Source: Halocalculus aciditolerans
GTDB taxonomy: Archaea > Halobacteriota > Halobacteria > Halobacteriales > Halobacteriaceae
Assembly: GCF_014647475.1 (NCBI RefSeq)
Contig: NZ_BMPG01000002.1
Span: forward strand, 248,001-312,000
Direction of reading: 5' to 3'
Length of the DNA stretch: 64,000 nucleotides
The notes beneath the pieces were generated by a model. It was not told the DNA's origin. It saw only the letters and a list, made by a program, of their open reading frames with translations, and made no database searches. Made by a program: the position numbers and the translations under genes. The stretch's first letter is position 1. Each line of letters starts with the position of its first letter. Positions 10,878 through 19,530 of the stretch are shown here, one piece after another.

Positions 10878-11606
10878 ATGGAATTCACTTGGCACGGCCA
10901 CTCCACGTGGTCGCTCGACGTCGACGGCACGAGCCTCCTCATCGACCCGTTCTTCGACAACCCGAAGACCACCCTCGACCCGGAGGAACTCGACCCGGAC
11001 TACGTCCTCATCACGCACGGCCACGCCGACCACATCGCGGACGTCGACCGCTTCCGCGGCGCGCACTTCGTGGCGACGCCCGAAATCGTCGGCTACCTCA
11101 CCGACGAGTACGGCATCGAGGACGCGACCGGCATGAACCTCGGCGGCACCTTCCAGGCGGAGAACGCCTTCGTCACGATGGTGCGCGCCGACCACTCGAA
11201 CGGCCTCGACACCGGCTACGGCACCTCCGGCGGCATGCCCGCGGGCTACGTCGTCAGTGACACGAAGCCCACGCAGGTCGCCGACAGCGAGAGCCAGACG
11301 TTCTACCACGCCGGCGACACCAGCCTCCACACGGAGATGAAGGACGTCATCGGCCCGTTCCTCGAACCCGACGCCGCCGCCGTCCCCATCGGCGACCACT
11401 TCACCATGGGCCCGATGCAGGCCGCCATCGCCGTCGACTGGCTCGACGTCGACTACGCCTTCCCGATGCACTACGACACCTTCCCGCCCATCGAACAGGA
11501 CCCGCAGGACTTCGCGAAGGAAGTCAAAGGCACCGGGAGCGACACCGAAGTCGTCGTCCTCGACGGCGACGAATCCTTCGACCTCGGCGACCAGCTCGAC
11601 TACTGA
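10878..11606 (+). CDS. UPF0173 metal-dependent hydrolase (metallo-beta-lactamase fold)
   Basis: A 242-residue MBL-fold protein. HGHS at residues 7-10 starts the first strands and the metal-binding motif THGHADH sits at 46-52. Later ligands are in [17 protein letters not shown] and PMHYDTF. This is the UPF0173 family, intact in length and motifs; its substrate is unknown. A TTTTAA box lies about 27 nt upstream of the ATG, fitting a leaderless or short-leader transcript divergent from the aldo/keto reductase. Confidence 0.9.
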   Translation: MEFTWHGHSTWSLDVDGTSLLIDPFFDNPKTTLDPEELDPDYVLITHGHADHIADVDRFRGAHFVATPEIVGYLTDEYGIEDATGMNLGGTFQAENAFVTMVRADHSNGLDTGYGTSGGMPAGYVVSDTKPTQVADSESQTFYHAGDTSLHTEMKDVIGPFLEPDAAAVPIGDHFTMGPMQAAIAVDWLDVDYAFPMHYDTFPPIEQDPQDFAKEVKGTGSDTEVVVLDGDESFDLGDQLDY

Positions 11607-11709
11607 ACCGCCGCCGGTCGCCTCGACAGACCGCTCGATCTCCCGTTCTTTCGACCCGCGTCCGCGCCACCAGCACGCGCCCGGAGACCCCCGCGTTCAG
11701 CGCCCGCTC

Positions 11710-12840
11710 TCAGCGTTCGGACTCGGACGACGACGCCTCCGAACCGGTGCCTTTGACGGCGGCGGCCGCCGCGTCCTCCGGGCGGCGCGCTGGCTCGTAG
11801 ACGTAGGCGAGGTCGTCGACGAGAACCACGTATCGCTCGCCGCCCCGTGTCTCGATCACGCGGCGGTCGCTGTCGATGGCGACGTCCACGAGATCCTCCA
11901 GGGAGTCGACGCGGACGGTCGACCGCTCGACGTCCGGGACGGTCCCCGTGGAGATCCAGTCGTCGTAATCCTCGCGCGCCGCCCGCAACGCCTCCGCCTC
12001 GCGCTCCGCCTCCGACACTGTGAGCGCGCCCCGCCGCCGAGCGACGACGAGCCCCACAGCGCCCGCGAGCGCCAGCACGGCCGCGACGAACGGGACCGCC
12101 ACCGACGTGAACGACGGCTCCACCGGCACGGTCACCGTCCGCGTCACCGTCTCCGAGTCCGCCGGGGCGACGTCCGCCGACACCCGGTAGACGTTACTTC
12201 CCGGGCGGACCACGAGTCGGTCCCGCCGCGTCTTCGTCACCGGCTCCCCCGCCACGGACGCCTGAACCGTCGTCGACGCCACGACGAACACCTGCGCCTC
12301 CCCCGGCGACGCCCCCAACTCCTCCCGAATCTGCCGGATTCGCTGCTCCTCCTGCGGGACGTCAACCGAGAACCCCACCGTCACCGGCTCCCCCGCCGCC
12401 AGCGTCACGTTCCGCGACGCCAACGACCGCACCCGCTGCCAGTACACCGTCTGCTGGCCCCCCTCGCTCGACCCCGACTCCACCGACCGCTCCACCAGCG
12501 ACAGCTCCACGCTCACCCGCGCCGGCTCGTCACCGCCCGACTGCCGGAACGTGTACTCCCCATCGAGTACCGGCGAGACGCGCGTGAAGTAGAGCGACCG
12601 ATTACTCAATCTCGTCCCCTCCGCGAACACCGACGTCCCGTTCTCCACGACCGCCGACTGCTCGTACTCGGCGTCACCGGTCCAGTTCGCGACCTGTTGC
12701 GTCTCAACGCGTGTCTCCTCCGCCGTCGCCGCCGTCGCTCCCAGATAGACGCCGCCGCCGACGACGACGAGACAGACTATGAGGAGGACTGCGAAGTACT
12801 CGTCAAGGAAGGTGCGGAGCGAAAGAGGAAGACGTGACAT
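11710..12840 (-). CDS. DUF5305-type membrane protein of the SipW/TasA-like module
   Basis: A 376-residue bitopic protein with an N-terminal helix at about residues 15-37 (FAVLLIVCLVVVGGGVYLG), a Ser/Thr/Val-rich extracellular domain to about residue 230, a second helix (VAVPFVAAVLALAGAVGLVVA) and an acidic cytoplasmic tail. It matches what I know of the haloarchaeal DUF5305 family. Such genes often sit beside SipW-like signal peptidases and DUF1102 proteins, as here. The function is unknown; assembly or export of the neighbouring secreted beta proteins is the contextual guess. It follows the lectin-tailed gene on the same strand. Confidence 0.75.
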   Translation of the reverse strand: MSRLPLSLRTFLDEYFAVLLIVCLVVVGGGVYLGATAATAEETRVETQQVANWTGDAEYEQSAVVENGTSVFAEGTRLSNRSLYFTRVSPVLDGEYTFRQSGGDEPARVSVELSLVERSVESGSSEGGQQTVYWQRVRSLASRNVTLAAGEPVTVGFSVDVPQEEQRIRQIREELGASPGEAQVFVVASTTVQASVAGEPVTKTRRDRLVVRPGSNVYRVSADVAPADSETVTRTVTVPVEPSFTSVAVPFVAAVLALAGAVGLVVARRRGALTVSEAEREAEALRAAREDYDDWISTGTVPDVERSTVRVDSLEDLVDVAIDSDRRVIETRGGERYVVLVDDLAYVYEPARRPEDAAAAAVKGTGSEASSSESER

Positions 12841-12910
12841 TAGCGTGCGTAGAGTGGGGTTCGCTGAAATCCGTTTGGTTCAGCTTTGGCGAACATTCTT
12901 GAAGTGGATG

Positions 12911-14059
12911 TTATAGCCACTTCGTAGTGAGGTCGTTCGTTACTGAATCTAGTGTGGGTGTCGTGTTACTGTCTAATGACTTATTGTACACTCGAGCCTC
13001 GGCAAGACGACCTATAAAGAAGCCGTTCGTGTCTCCACCGACGACGAAGTTCGCGGAGAACAGCGATCCGGAGATACCAGTTGCCGTATCGAAACTGTTC
13101 GAATTTATCCTTGCTTCCACATCAGTCGTGGAACTATCTGAGTCGTTTTGAGTGACCCGGACAGTGAGAAGGTAGGGCGAATTTTCGCTTGTAGTCGAGG
13201 TCTGAATTGACGTCGACCCGCTTCCTAAGTCTGCGGTTACAGTGCTGTTCGAGCTGTTATATCGGATATACTCACTTCCATTATCGAAACGAAAGAGCGT
13301 CTGATTATTATCGCTCGACTCTGGCTGGAACACGAAAAACAGCGTCGCCTGCTGGTCACCATTACTCGTCAGGTCAGTAGTGGATTCGTTCCCGCTCCCA
13401 TCCCGTAATTCCATCTTATTTGATCCATCGAACTTAACTGTCGGGACGAAGTCCTTCGGGGGCTTCGTCTGGTAGGTCGAGGCTGACGAAGACGTTGTCT
13501 TGAGTCTTCGATTCGACTCACCAGACTCACTTCTCGCATCCCACGAGTTGACTGACCTAGGTTTTGACGTGTTCACGTTCACCGCGCCATCAAACCATAG
13601 GTTGAGGTTATTCACGGAGGGATCTCCGAGCGTGATCGACCGGTCTAAATCGATGTTCAGACCGTTCGTTGCAGAAACAGAAATATTCCCCGTCGTATCG
13701 GTCGACGTACCTGATTCCAGCTGGACCGACGCTACTTTCGTTCCCTCCGAGGAGACGGTAGATGAAGACCCGTCCGAGATGTCGAAGTTGCTCGAGGAAA
13801 TCGTGATGTCGAGCGCTCCGTTCGTCTGATTCGTCACGTAGACGGGGAACGCTGACTCGTAGGTCGTCGAACTATCCAGAACCTGATTGTCTTTATCGAC
13901 GATCTTGAGGTACGCGTTCTTATCGCTCGCGACGTCGACATTCGCGCTCCGATCGGCAGTAATCTGCGTAAACCCCGAGGTCTCACTGACCGCGAACGCT
14001 GCACCGGCACCCATGAGGCCGAGCGCGGCGCGCCGCGTGTACGAGTTCTTATCGGTCAT
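12911..14059 (-). CDS. Secreted SipW-type protein with lectin/LamG-like C-terminal domain
   Basis: A 382-residue protein. The N-terminus has RRAALGLMGAGAAFAV and then SGFTQITADRSANVDVASD, the same layout as the DUF1102 protein at 14878 (GSGAFTSVTADRTASFTVSAD). Two paralogous N-terminal beta domains are therefore present. Residues ~165-382 resemble a concanavalin A/LamG-like jelly roll: LWFDGAVNVNTS, VKFDGSNKMEL, LFFVFQPES and a final FFIGRLAEARVYNKSLDS. Such domains bind polysaccharide. Base composition is clearly more A+T-rich than the flanking genes, suggesting transfer. The ATG overlaps the stop of the regulator gene (ATGA). Confidence 0.75.
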   Translation of the reverse strand: MTDKNSYTRRAALGLMGAGAAFAVSETSGFTQITADRSANVDVASDKNAYLKIVDKDNQVLDSSTTYESAFPVYVTNQTNGALDITISSSNFDISDGSSSTVSSEGTKVASVQLESGTSTDTTGNISVSATNGLNIDLDRSITLGDPSVNNLNLWFDGAVNVNTSKPRSVNSWDARSESGESNRRLKTTSSSASTYQTKPPKDFVPTVKFDGSNKMELRDGSGNESTTDLTSNGDQQATLFFVFQPESSDNNQTLFRFDNGSEYIRYNSSNSTVTADLGSGSTSIQTSTTSENSPYLLTVRVTQNDSDSSTTDVEARINSNSFDTATGISGSLFSANFVVGGDTNGFFIGRLAEARVYNKSLDSNTTPTLDSVTNDLTTKWL

Positions 14060-14598
14060 TCGCCGACCTCCGGGGGTTCGTCGGCGGCACCGATGCGCAT
14101 CGAGCGACTCCGCCAGACGTGGTAGGCGGCGGAGAGCGTGAAGACGACGGCGACGAGCCCGCCCCAGGCGAGGTCGGGAATGAAGCCCGGGTAGATGTCG
14201 ATTGCGACGGTAGAGAGGAGGGCGAGCGAGACGGCGCCGACGCCGAGGTAGTACTCCGCCCACGGGATGGAGTTTCCGGGGACGACGTCGAGGTAGACGT
14301 CGAGGTCGTCGGCGCGCTCGGTGAGCGTGATCTCGTGGTTCTCGAACTCGATCATTCCCGCGTTCGCCATCTTCGGGAGGTGGGACTGCTGGAGGGAAGT
14401 GTAGACGCGCTTGCGCTCCGCGGCGTCGAGTTGCTCGCGCTCTTTCTCGTACTCCCAGGCGGCGACGTGCTCCGCGAGATCACCGAGCTCGATCGGGGTC
14501 TCGTAGCGCTTGCACGCGTGGAGCGCGTACCGCCGCCGCCGGTTACTCAGCAGTCCGAACACCTCGTCGCGACCCGCCGGTGCGTCGTTCCCGATCAT
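14056..14598 (-). CDS. DUF7344-like winged-helix protein with two membrane helices
   Basis: A 180-residue protein. Residues ~10-95 form a winged-helix-like DNA-binding region (VFGLLSNRRRRYALHACKR, then VYTSLQQSHLPKMANAGMIE) of the haloarchaeal DUF7344 type. Two hydrophobic helices follow (about 115-165) and a short acidic tail. It is probably a membrane-anchored transcription regulator. It leads the minus-strand half of the SipW/TasA-like module and overlaps the next gene by 4 nt, so it is a candidate regulator of the locus. ATG at 14598 has a G-rich Shine-Dalgarno-like stretch upstream; a start at 14631 would add 11 residues. Confidence 0.75.
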   Translation of the reverse strand: MIGNDAPAGRDEVFGLLSNRRRRYALHACKRYETPIELGDLAEHVAAWEYEKEREQLDAAERKRVYTSLQQSHLPKMANAGMIEFENHEITLTERADDLDVYLDVVPGNSIPWAEYYLGVGAVSLALLSTVAIDIYPGFIPDLAWGGLVAVVFTLSAAYHVWRSRSMRIGAADEPPEVGE

Positions 14599-14877
14599 GA
14601 GAATCCCCCTTAGGACAACCATACCCAGCACCCCACATAAGTCTTGACGGAATTAACAGTATTCATTCCAGAGAGAAGTGGCAATCCGATATCGATAGAT
14701 AGAGCCGCATCAAACCCCGGAAGCCAGTTAGCAAAACCGTCTTCTGGCCCTGCCTGAACCCACCGAAAGCACCAACTGAACCCATCACAGGCAGGCTCTG
14801 AAACGCATCTGGCAGCCCAATACAAAGGGGATAGCTCTACGAGGCGTAGGTACGCCACGGAGGGCGTGTGAACACCA

Positions 14878-15408
14878 ATGGACATGAACAGACGGAAAGT
14901 CCTGCTCGGCATGGGTACAGCAGCGATAGGGAGCGGCGCCGCCTTCGGCTCCGGCGCATTCACGAGCGTGACGGCAGATCGTACAGCTTCCTTTACCGTG
15001 AGTGCAGATGATAGTGCGTACCTCACATTAAGTGGGGACGGGGATTACGTTTCAGCAAGCGGAAACCCATCTAACACAATTAAGTTCACTTTCGACAACC
15101 TCAACGAAAACGCGACAACGAAAGTGGATGGTGCGCTAACAATTTCCGACAATGGAAGCGATAGCGCGTCAAAGTACGTGTGGGTCACAGGAGGCGATAG
15201 TACGCTGTCATCGGGCGGAACGGTCGATCTTATCGAACAATCTAATAGTGGAAGTATCGTTAGCGATACTAATGCCGTCGACCTTAGCACACAGGATACG
15301 GTGGGAGAGCTAACGGCAGATATCGAGATAGATACTAGTAATGGTGACCCGTCAGGTCTGACCACGATTACTGTTCACGCTCAGGACAGCGACCCCAACG
15401 CTCAGTAA
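14878..15408 (+). CDS. DUF1102/TasA-like secreted protein with SipW-type signal
   Basis: A 176-residue protein beginning MDMNRRKVLLGMGTAAIG, then GSGAFTSVTADRTASFTVSAD. Signal peptides of this type are processed by SipW-like signal peptidases and are found on DUF1102/TasA-family beta-sandwich proteins, which polymerise into biofilm filaments by donor-strand exchange in Bacillus (TasA) and in the archaeal bundling pili of Pyrobaculum. The mature part is all-beta, acidic and Ser/Thr/Gly-rich without cysteine. It is lower in G+C than its neighbours. First gene of the plus-strand arm; the next gene starts 10 nt after its stop. Filament formation is inferred. Confidence 0.78.
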   Translation: MDMNRRKVLLGMGTAAIGSGAAFGSGAFTSVTADRTASFTVSADDSAYLTLSGDGDYVSASGNPSNTIKFTFDNLNENATTKVDGALTISDNGSDSASKYVWVTGGDSTLSSGGTVDLIEQSNSGSIVSDTNAVDLSTQDTVGELTADIEIDTSNGDPSGLTTITVHAQDSDPNAQ

Positions 15409-15417
15409 TCCGCTATA

Positions 15418-16548
15418 ATGCCCTCCCGCCTCGTCGCTCTCGCGCTGGTCGTCCTCGCCGTCGGTGCGGTGTTAGGGACGGCTGGGGCGCCGGGGGGCGG
15501 GGCGGACAAGCTGTCGAAGGGGGTGTATCTCGAGCCGGCGGAGAGCGCGAACGGACAGGCGTACGCGTCGTACAATTCGCAGGGGGAAGTCGAAGTCCAC
15601 GTTAACGGACTGCTTCCGGATTCGACTACAACTATCGACGACTTGGTCGTGATCGGCGTGCAGGGGAACGCGAAGACGCCGCGGGGGGAGAGCGGGGTTC
15701 CGGTGTGGATCGAGGACGGGACACCGCAAGTGACGTTCTATCGGATGGATACGCGGGAGCCGATCGAGTCGGCGGAGAACGCCGTCGAGCTGAAGCGCGG
15801 GGGAACGATGGCGGTCGGCGTGCGCGTCGACGCCGAATCTCCGGGGACGGTTCTCGAACAGGTCACGCTGCACGCGAACGTCGGGAACGCGCGTGAGCGT
15901 TCGAGCGGCGGCGGAGGAGGCGGCGGTGGCGGTGGGTCGCCGCCGGCGCTCTCGCCGTCCGGGGAGCTCGATGAGGGGGGATCGGTGTCGCTCCGGATGA
16001 GCGACGGGAGCACGGTGCAGCGGGTCAACGTCACGATGGACGGGCAGAGCGGCCGAGTGGAGGTCCGTGACCTCGGCGGGCGGCCGTCGGGGACGCCGGC
16101 GACGCACGGCTCGCTCGTGTCCGTCGTCGAAGTCGACGCGCCGGACCCGAAGGCGGGGAACGCGACGGTGACGTTCCGTGTCTCGAAGGAGGTGACGGAG
16201 CGGGGTGTGGCCCCCGATAATCTCGTCGTTGAGCACTACGTGAACGGCACGTGGCGGGTGCTCGAGACGACCGTGACGGAGACGAAACGGGGCTATCAGC
16301 TCACCGTCGAGACGAGCGGCTTCTCGCCGTTCGCCGTCACGGAACTCGAACAAGCGGGGACGACGACATCGACGACGAGCACGCCGACCACGACGACGGC
16401 GACATCGACGACGTCGTCGACCGCGACGGCCACGACGGCGGCGTCGAGCACCACCAGCACGCGCTCGCCCGGCTTCGGCGTCGGCGTCGGCCTCGTCGCG
16501 CTCCTCACCGCCGCGGTGCTTGCGCTCCGCTGCGACCGCCGCGACTGA
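15418..16548 (+). CDS. Surface protein with Gly/Thr-rich linkers and PGF-type C-terminal anchor
   Basis: A 376-residue protein: signal peptide (residues 1-23), a first beta domain to about 160, a run of glycines at about 165-174, a second beta domain resembling PGF-pre-PGF modules (NATVTFRVSKEVTERGVAPDNL, then GFSPFAVTEL near 310), a Thr/Ser-rich stalk and a tail SPGFGVGVGLVALLTAAVLAL followed by Arg/Asp. That tail is a PGF-CTERM-type sorting signal, cut by archaeosortase A and replaced by a lipid in haloarchaea. It starts 10 nt after the DUF1102 gene and is likely translated from the same mRNA. It may anchor filaments to the cell. Confidence 0.8.
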   Translation: MPSRLVALALVVLAVGAVLGTAGAPGGGADKLSKGVYLEPAESANGQAYASYNSQGEVEVHVNGLLPDSTTTIDDLVVIGVQGNAKTPRGESGVPVWIEDGTPQVTFYRMDTREPIESAENAVELKRGGTMAVGVRVDAESPGTVLEQVTLHANVGNARERSSGGGGGGGGGGSPPALSPSGELDEGGSVSLRMSDGSTVQRVNVTMDGQSGRVEVRDLGGRPSGTPATHGSLVSVVEVDAPDPKAGNATVTFRVSKEVTERGVAPDNLVVEHYVNGTWRVLETTVTETKRGYQLTVETSGFSPFAVTELEQAGTTTSTTSTPTTTTATSTTSSTATATTAASSTTSTRSPGFGVGVGLVALLTAAVLALRCDRRD

Positions 16549-16662
16549 TCACCTTTCTCTTCGTCGTCCTCGTCTCGCCGAGCCGACGCCTCGGCCGCTG
16601 TATCGGATGTTGTTGCTGCGACAGGATTATGCCGGTCGGCGGGAGAGATAGGAGCGAACGAG

Positions 16663-17811
16663 ATGGTCCGGGAGTACGCGGAATCCGCGGTGACAGTCGT
16701 GCTCGTCGCGGTGGTGGTGGCCCTCGTCGTCGGGCAGGCGCTCGGCCAGCCGGTACTGCTCGGGTACGTGACGACGGACAGCATGTCCGGGACCATCGAC
16801 CCGGGAGACGGGTTCGTCGCGATTCCCTCACAGCTCACGGGTCCGCCGGACGTCGGCGACGTCGTCACGTATCGCGCGGTCCGCCTCCACGACGGCGGCC
16901 TGACGACCCACCGAGTCGTCGGGACGACCGACGGCGGCTACGTCACGAAGGGTGACGCGAACCCCTTCACGGACCAGGACGGGGCGGAACCGCCCGTTCC
17001 GCGAGATCGAATCGTCGCGGAAGCGCTTCAGGTGAACGGTCACGTCGTCGTCATCCCGGACCTCGGAACGGGAGTGATGGCGGTGAAGGGCGGTGTCGTC
17101 GACGGGCAGCGCTGGCTCGCGAACGCGCTCGGCCTGCGCGCCGGGCTCAGCTCACAGGGCGCGGGCTTCCTCCTCTTCGCGTTCGGCCTCGTGCTCTTCG
17201 TCCTATCAGTTCTCGACGACCTCCGCGCCGGCGATGACCGCGACCGTTCGCGCTCTCGAGCGCGGGACGTACTCGACGGGCGGTGGGTCGCGCTCGCCTT
17301 CCTCGTCATCGTGCTCGCGCCGGCGAACCTCGCGATGGTCGGCGGGAGTACGACTCATCACGTCCAGGCGAGCGGCGACGCCGTGGCTGCGTCGGGCGCG
17401 ACCCCCGGCGAGCCCGTCGAGAGCACGTTCGACGTCCGGAACAACGGCGTCGTCTCCATGCTCGTCGTCGTCGACTCGCGCTCGCAGACGGCGTCGGTCG
17501 ACCGTCGCGCGCTCGCGCTTCCACCGGGAGAGCGAGCCACTGCGACGCTCTCCATGCCGGCACCCCCTCGCGGCGAGACGTCGACCGCGACCGTCTCCGA
17601 ACACCGCTACTTCCTCCTCCTCCCGGAGTCAACGCTCCTCGCGCTCCACGACGCCGACCCGCGCTACGCGTGGGCGGTGATTAACCTCCTTCTCGCCTGC
17701 AGCGTTCTCGGACTCGTCGGCGGCGTCGTCGGTTTCGCTCCGACGCGCGTCCGGGACACCAGCCGTGACGTCCCGCTCCGCACGCGACTCCGCCGGCTCG
17801 TGCGTCCCTGA
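16663..17811 (+). CDS. SipW/Sec11-like signal peptidase I with extended C-terminal domain
   Basis: A 382-residue membrane protein. The catalytic serine is in TTDSMSGTIDPGD (about residue 44) and the archaeal/ER-type histidine is in LTTHRVVG (about 84), followed by the aspartate-containing TKGDANPFTD. A second helix at ~165-185 and a last one near the C-terminus flank a beta-rich extracellular domain (STFDVRNNGVVSMLVVV). Ser-His rather than Ser-Lys chemistry is known for Sec11/SipW enzymes. Sitting directly after the DUF1102 and PGF-anchored genes, it is probably their dedicated processing enzyme. The extra C-terminal domain is longer than a minimal signal peptidase. Confidence 0.85.
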   Translation: MVREYAESAVTVVLVAVVVALVVGQALGQPVLLGYVTTDSMSGTIDPGDGFVAIPSQLTGPPDVGDVVTYRAVRLHDGGLTTHRVVGTTDGGYVTKGDANPFTDQDGAEPPVPRDRIVAEALQVNGHVVVIPDLGTGVMAVKGGVVDGQRWLANALGLRAGLSSQGAGFLLFAFGLVLFVLSVLDDLRAGDDRDRSRSRARDVLDGRWVALAFLVIVLAPANLAMVGGSTTHHVQASGDAVAASGATPGEPVESTFDVRNNGVVSMLVVVDSRSQTASVDRRALALPPGERATATLSMPAPPRGETSTATVSEHRYFLLLPESTLLALHDADPRYAWAVINLLLACSVLGLVGGVVGFAPTRVRDTSRDVPLRTRLRRLVRP

Positions 17812-17937
17812 ATCATTGCTCGGACGCGGCGCTCGACCCGGGACCTTCGGCGGTCAGTCGACGCGGCAAGAAAACGCGTGGTGGGTGGCGACGGCGAGAC
17901 CGTCGACCGAGAGCGACCGGCGGCGAAATCCGTTCCG

Positions 17938-18336
17938 TTAGAACGCGTTCGTCTCGACGCTGACGTCCGCGCGGAGTTCGTCGCGGAGCGCGGCGTCGAC
18001 GTGGCAGATCTCGTGACCGCGGTCGACGAGGTCGTCGACGTCGTCGTCGTCGACGTCGGCTTCCACGGCGATGTTGAAGCGGATGGCTTCGACGTCGTCG
18101 TCGTCGTTCAGGTCGGCTTCGACGTCGATTTCGACTTTCCCGAGGTCGTCGTAGTCGCGCTGTCGGCCGGCGACGCGGAACGCGGGGATGTAACAGGAAG
18201 CGTAGTTGGCGACGAGGACGGAGTTCGGGTCGGGGCCGTCCTCACCGGTCGCGTCGACGGTGAGTTTGAAGTCGCCGACGCGGCTCTGCGTGACGAATCC
18301 TTCGTCGGACGTGCTGGTGACTTCGATGTCTGTCAT
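17938..18336 (-). CDS. OsmC-family protein
   Basis: A 132-residue protein with the two OsmC/Ohr cysteines, one in VANYASCYIPAFRVAG (C48) and one in GHEICHVDAALRDEL (about 112). Members reduce organic hydroperoxides using this cysteine pair; some act on other thiol chemistry. Aspartate-rich loops (DDDDVEAI, DVDDDDVDDL) are halophilic adaptations. ATG at 18336 is preferred over one five codons upstream because the conserved part begins with MTDIEV. Divergent from the DUF5799-like gene. Confidence 0.85.
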   Translation of the reverse strand: MTDIEVTSTSDEGFVTQSRVGDFKLTVDATGEDGPDPNSVLVANYASCYIPAFRVAGRQRDYDDLGKVEIDVEADLNDDDDVEAIRFNIAVEADVDDDDVDDLVDRGHEICHVDAALRDELRADVSVETNAF

Positions 18337-18434
18337 TGCACGTGGATGCACTCACGCCGGCGGTATATTCGTTGTCGTTGCGGCGGGCAGGTGTCTCGGA
18401 AGGGCTTATGCGGCGGGTGGTCGAAGGGAGGGGT

Positions 18435-18908
18435 ATGACACAGAGTGGCTGGCAGGACCGAATCGTGGGCGTGCGGATGCGCGTGGACGGCGAGTTCCAG
18501 AGCGAAGTGGAGGCGTCGGGGTTCTCCCGCCAGCAGTGGGGGCTCGTGATGACGGCCGTCGAGTTCGACCTGGAGAACCCGGAGGACCCGGAGAGCGCGC
18601 GACTCGTCGCGGACACGAGCAAGGTGAAGCACGTCGTGCCCGAGTTGGAGAACGTCGACCAGCAGATGGCGGCGATGGGCGGCGGGAGCGGGGGCGGTTC
18701 TTCGTCCGGGGGCGGCTTCCTCGCGTCGGTGAAGTCCGCGCTCGGGCTGGGCGGCGGCGGCGACGACGCGGACGCGGCGCGCGAACGGGAGGCCGTCGAC
18801 CTCGCCGAGGAGTACGCGCGGATGCTGGAGACGGAACTCAAGGAGAACGGGCGGTGGGATGAAGTCTGTGAGGCGGCGGCCCGGGACGCCGCCGACGCCG
18901 CGGAGTAA
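18435..18908 (+). CDS. DUF5799-like haloarchaeal protein
   Basis: A 157-residue soluble acidic protein conserved in haloarchaea as far as I recall (DUF5799). The N-terminal half is a compact alpha/beta region (RVDGEFQSEVEASGFSRQQ, then VMTAVEFDLENPED). A Gly/Ser linker follows at about 78-95 and the C-terminal half is a charged helix likely to be a coiled coil. No catalytic motif is visible. ATG at 18435 follows GGGAGGGG, a Shine-Dalgarno-like stretch. Function unknown. Confidence 0.75.
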   Translation: MTQSGWQDRIVGVRMRVDGEFQSEVEASGFSRQQWGLVMTAVEFDLENPEDPESARLVADTSKVKHVVPELENVDQQMAAMGGGSGGGSSSGGGFLASVKSALGLGGGGDDADAAREREAVDLAEEYARMLETELKENGRWDEVCEAAARDAADAAE

Positions 18909-18911
18909 CCG

Positions 18912-19058
18912 TTAGAGGTCGCCGGAGTGGAAGAGCGTGAGCTCCTCGGATTCGTAGATGTTCACGAGTTCGTTGACGATGTCGTCGTAGGACTCCTCGT
19001 CCTGGCGGAGGCCGTCGAGGCGAGCGATGGTCTCTTCGTCGAGGTGGATTTTCGGCAT
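18912..19058 (-). CDS. Small VapB/ribbon-helix-helix-like protein (48 aa)
   Basis: The frame from ATG at 19058 to TAA at 18912 encodes MPKIHLDEETIARLDGL, then RQDEESYDDIVNELVNIYES. A short strand followed by two helices with the ESYDDIVNEL pattern is typical of archaeal VapB-type antitoxins and of haloarchaeal DUF7557 proteins. No PIN-domain toxin is beside it, so it is either an orphan antitoxin-like DNA-binding protein or a small regulator. It converges with the DUF5799-like gene, 3 nt apart. Confidence 0.7.
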   Translation of the reverse strand: MPKIHLDEETIARLDGLRQDEESYDDIVNELVNIYESEELTLFHSGDL

Positions 19059-19176
19059 ACTCGCACTGTCGCTCGCGGCGGTGATAAAGCATCGTGTCGG
19101 CCGCCGCCGCGCGACGCGGAGACGATAGGTGGCTCACACGTCCGCGCAGGGGCGTCTCGGCGGGAGACACCGGCCA

Positions 19177-19183
19177 GGTTTAT
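19177..19183 (+). promoter_or_regulatory. TATA box for the gene at 19210
   Basis: TTTATAT centred about 30 nt before the ATG, consistent with a leaderless or near-leaderless transcript. Confidence 0.6.
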
Positions 19184-19209
19184 ATGTTCGTGTCGCGGAG
19201 TGCGCCCAC

Positions 19210-19509
19210 ATGGGAGATGACGGGTTCAGTCTCGACCTCCGCGACGCGGAGACGGCGCTCGACCGGGTTCCGTCCGAGTACCAGGGGTCGGTCGTGCTGG
19301 GCGTGCTCGACGGGACGACGCCCGCCGACGAGTGGCTCGACGAAGTGTTCGCCGGGAAGGTCCTCGTGCTCGCTATCGAGGGCGACCTCCAGGAGCTCGC
19401 GGCGGGGTTCGCGAGCGACGTGAAGCAGGCGGACGGCTCGCTGATGCGCTTCCGCGAGTTCCTCCTCGTCGCGCCGCCGGACGTCTCGCTCGATACCTCA
19501 CGGCTCTGA
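19210..19509 (+). CDS. DUF5779-like haloarchaeal protein
   Basis: A 99-residue acidic protein with no membrane segment (FSLDLRDAETALDRVPSEY, then SVVLGVLDGTTPADEWLDEV, then VLVLAIEGDLQELAAGFASD). I recognise it as similar to the haloarchaeal DUF5779 family, whose function is not known. The start is fixed by a TATA box about 30 nt upstream and by the absence of other in-frame ATGs nearby. Confidence 0.75.
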   Translation: MGDDGFSLDLRDAETALDRVPSEYQGSVVLGVLDGTTPADEWLDEVFAGKVLVLAIEGDLQELAAGFASDVKQADGSLMRFREFLLVAPPDVSLDTSRL

Positions 19510-19530
19510 ACGCCGCGGACACACGGGTTT

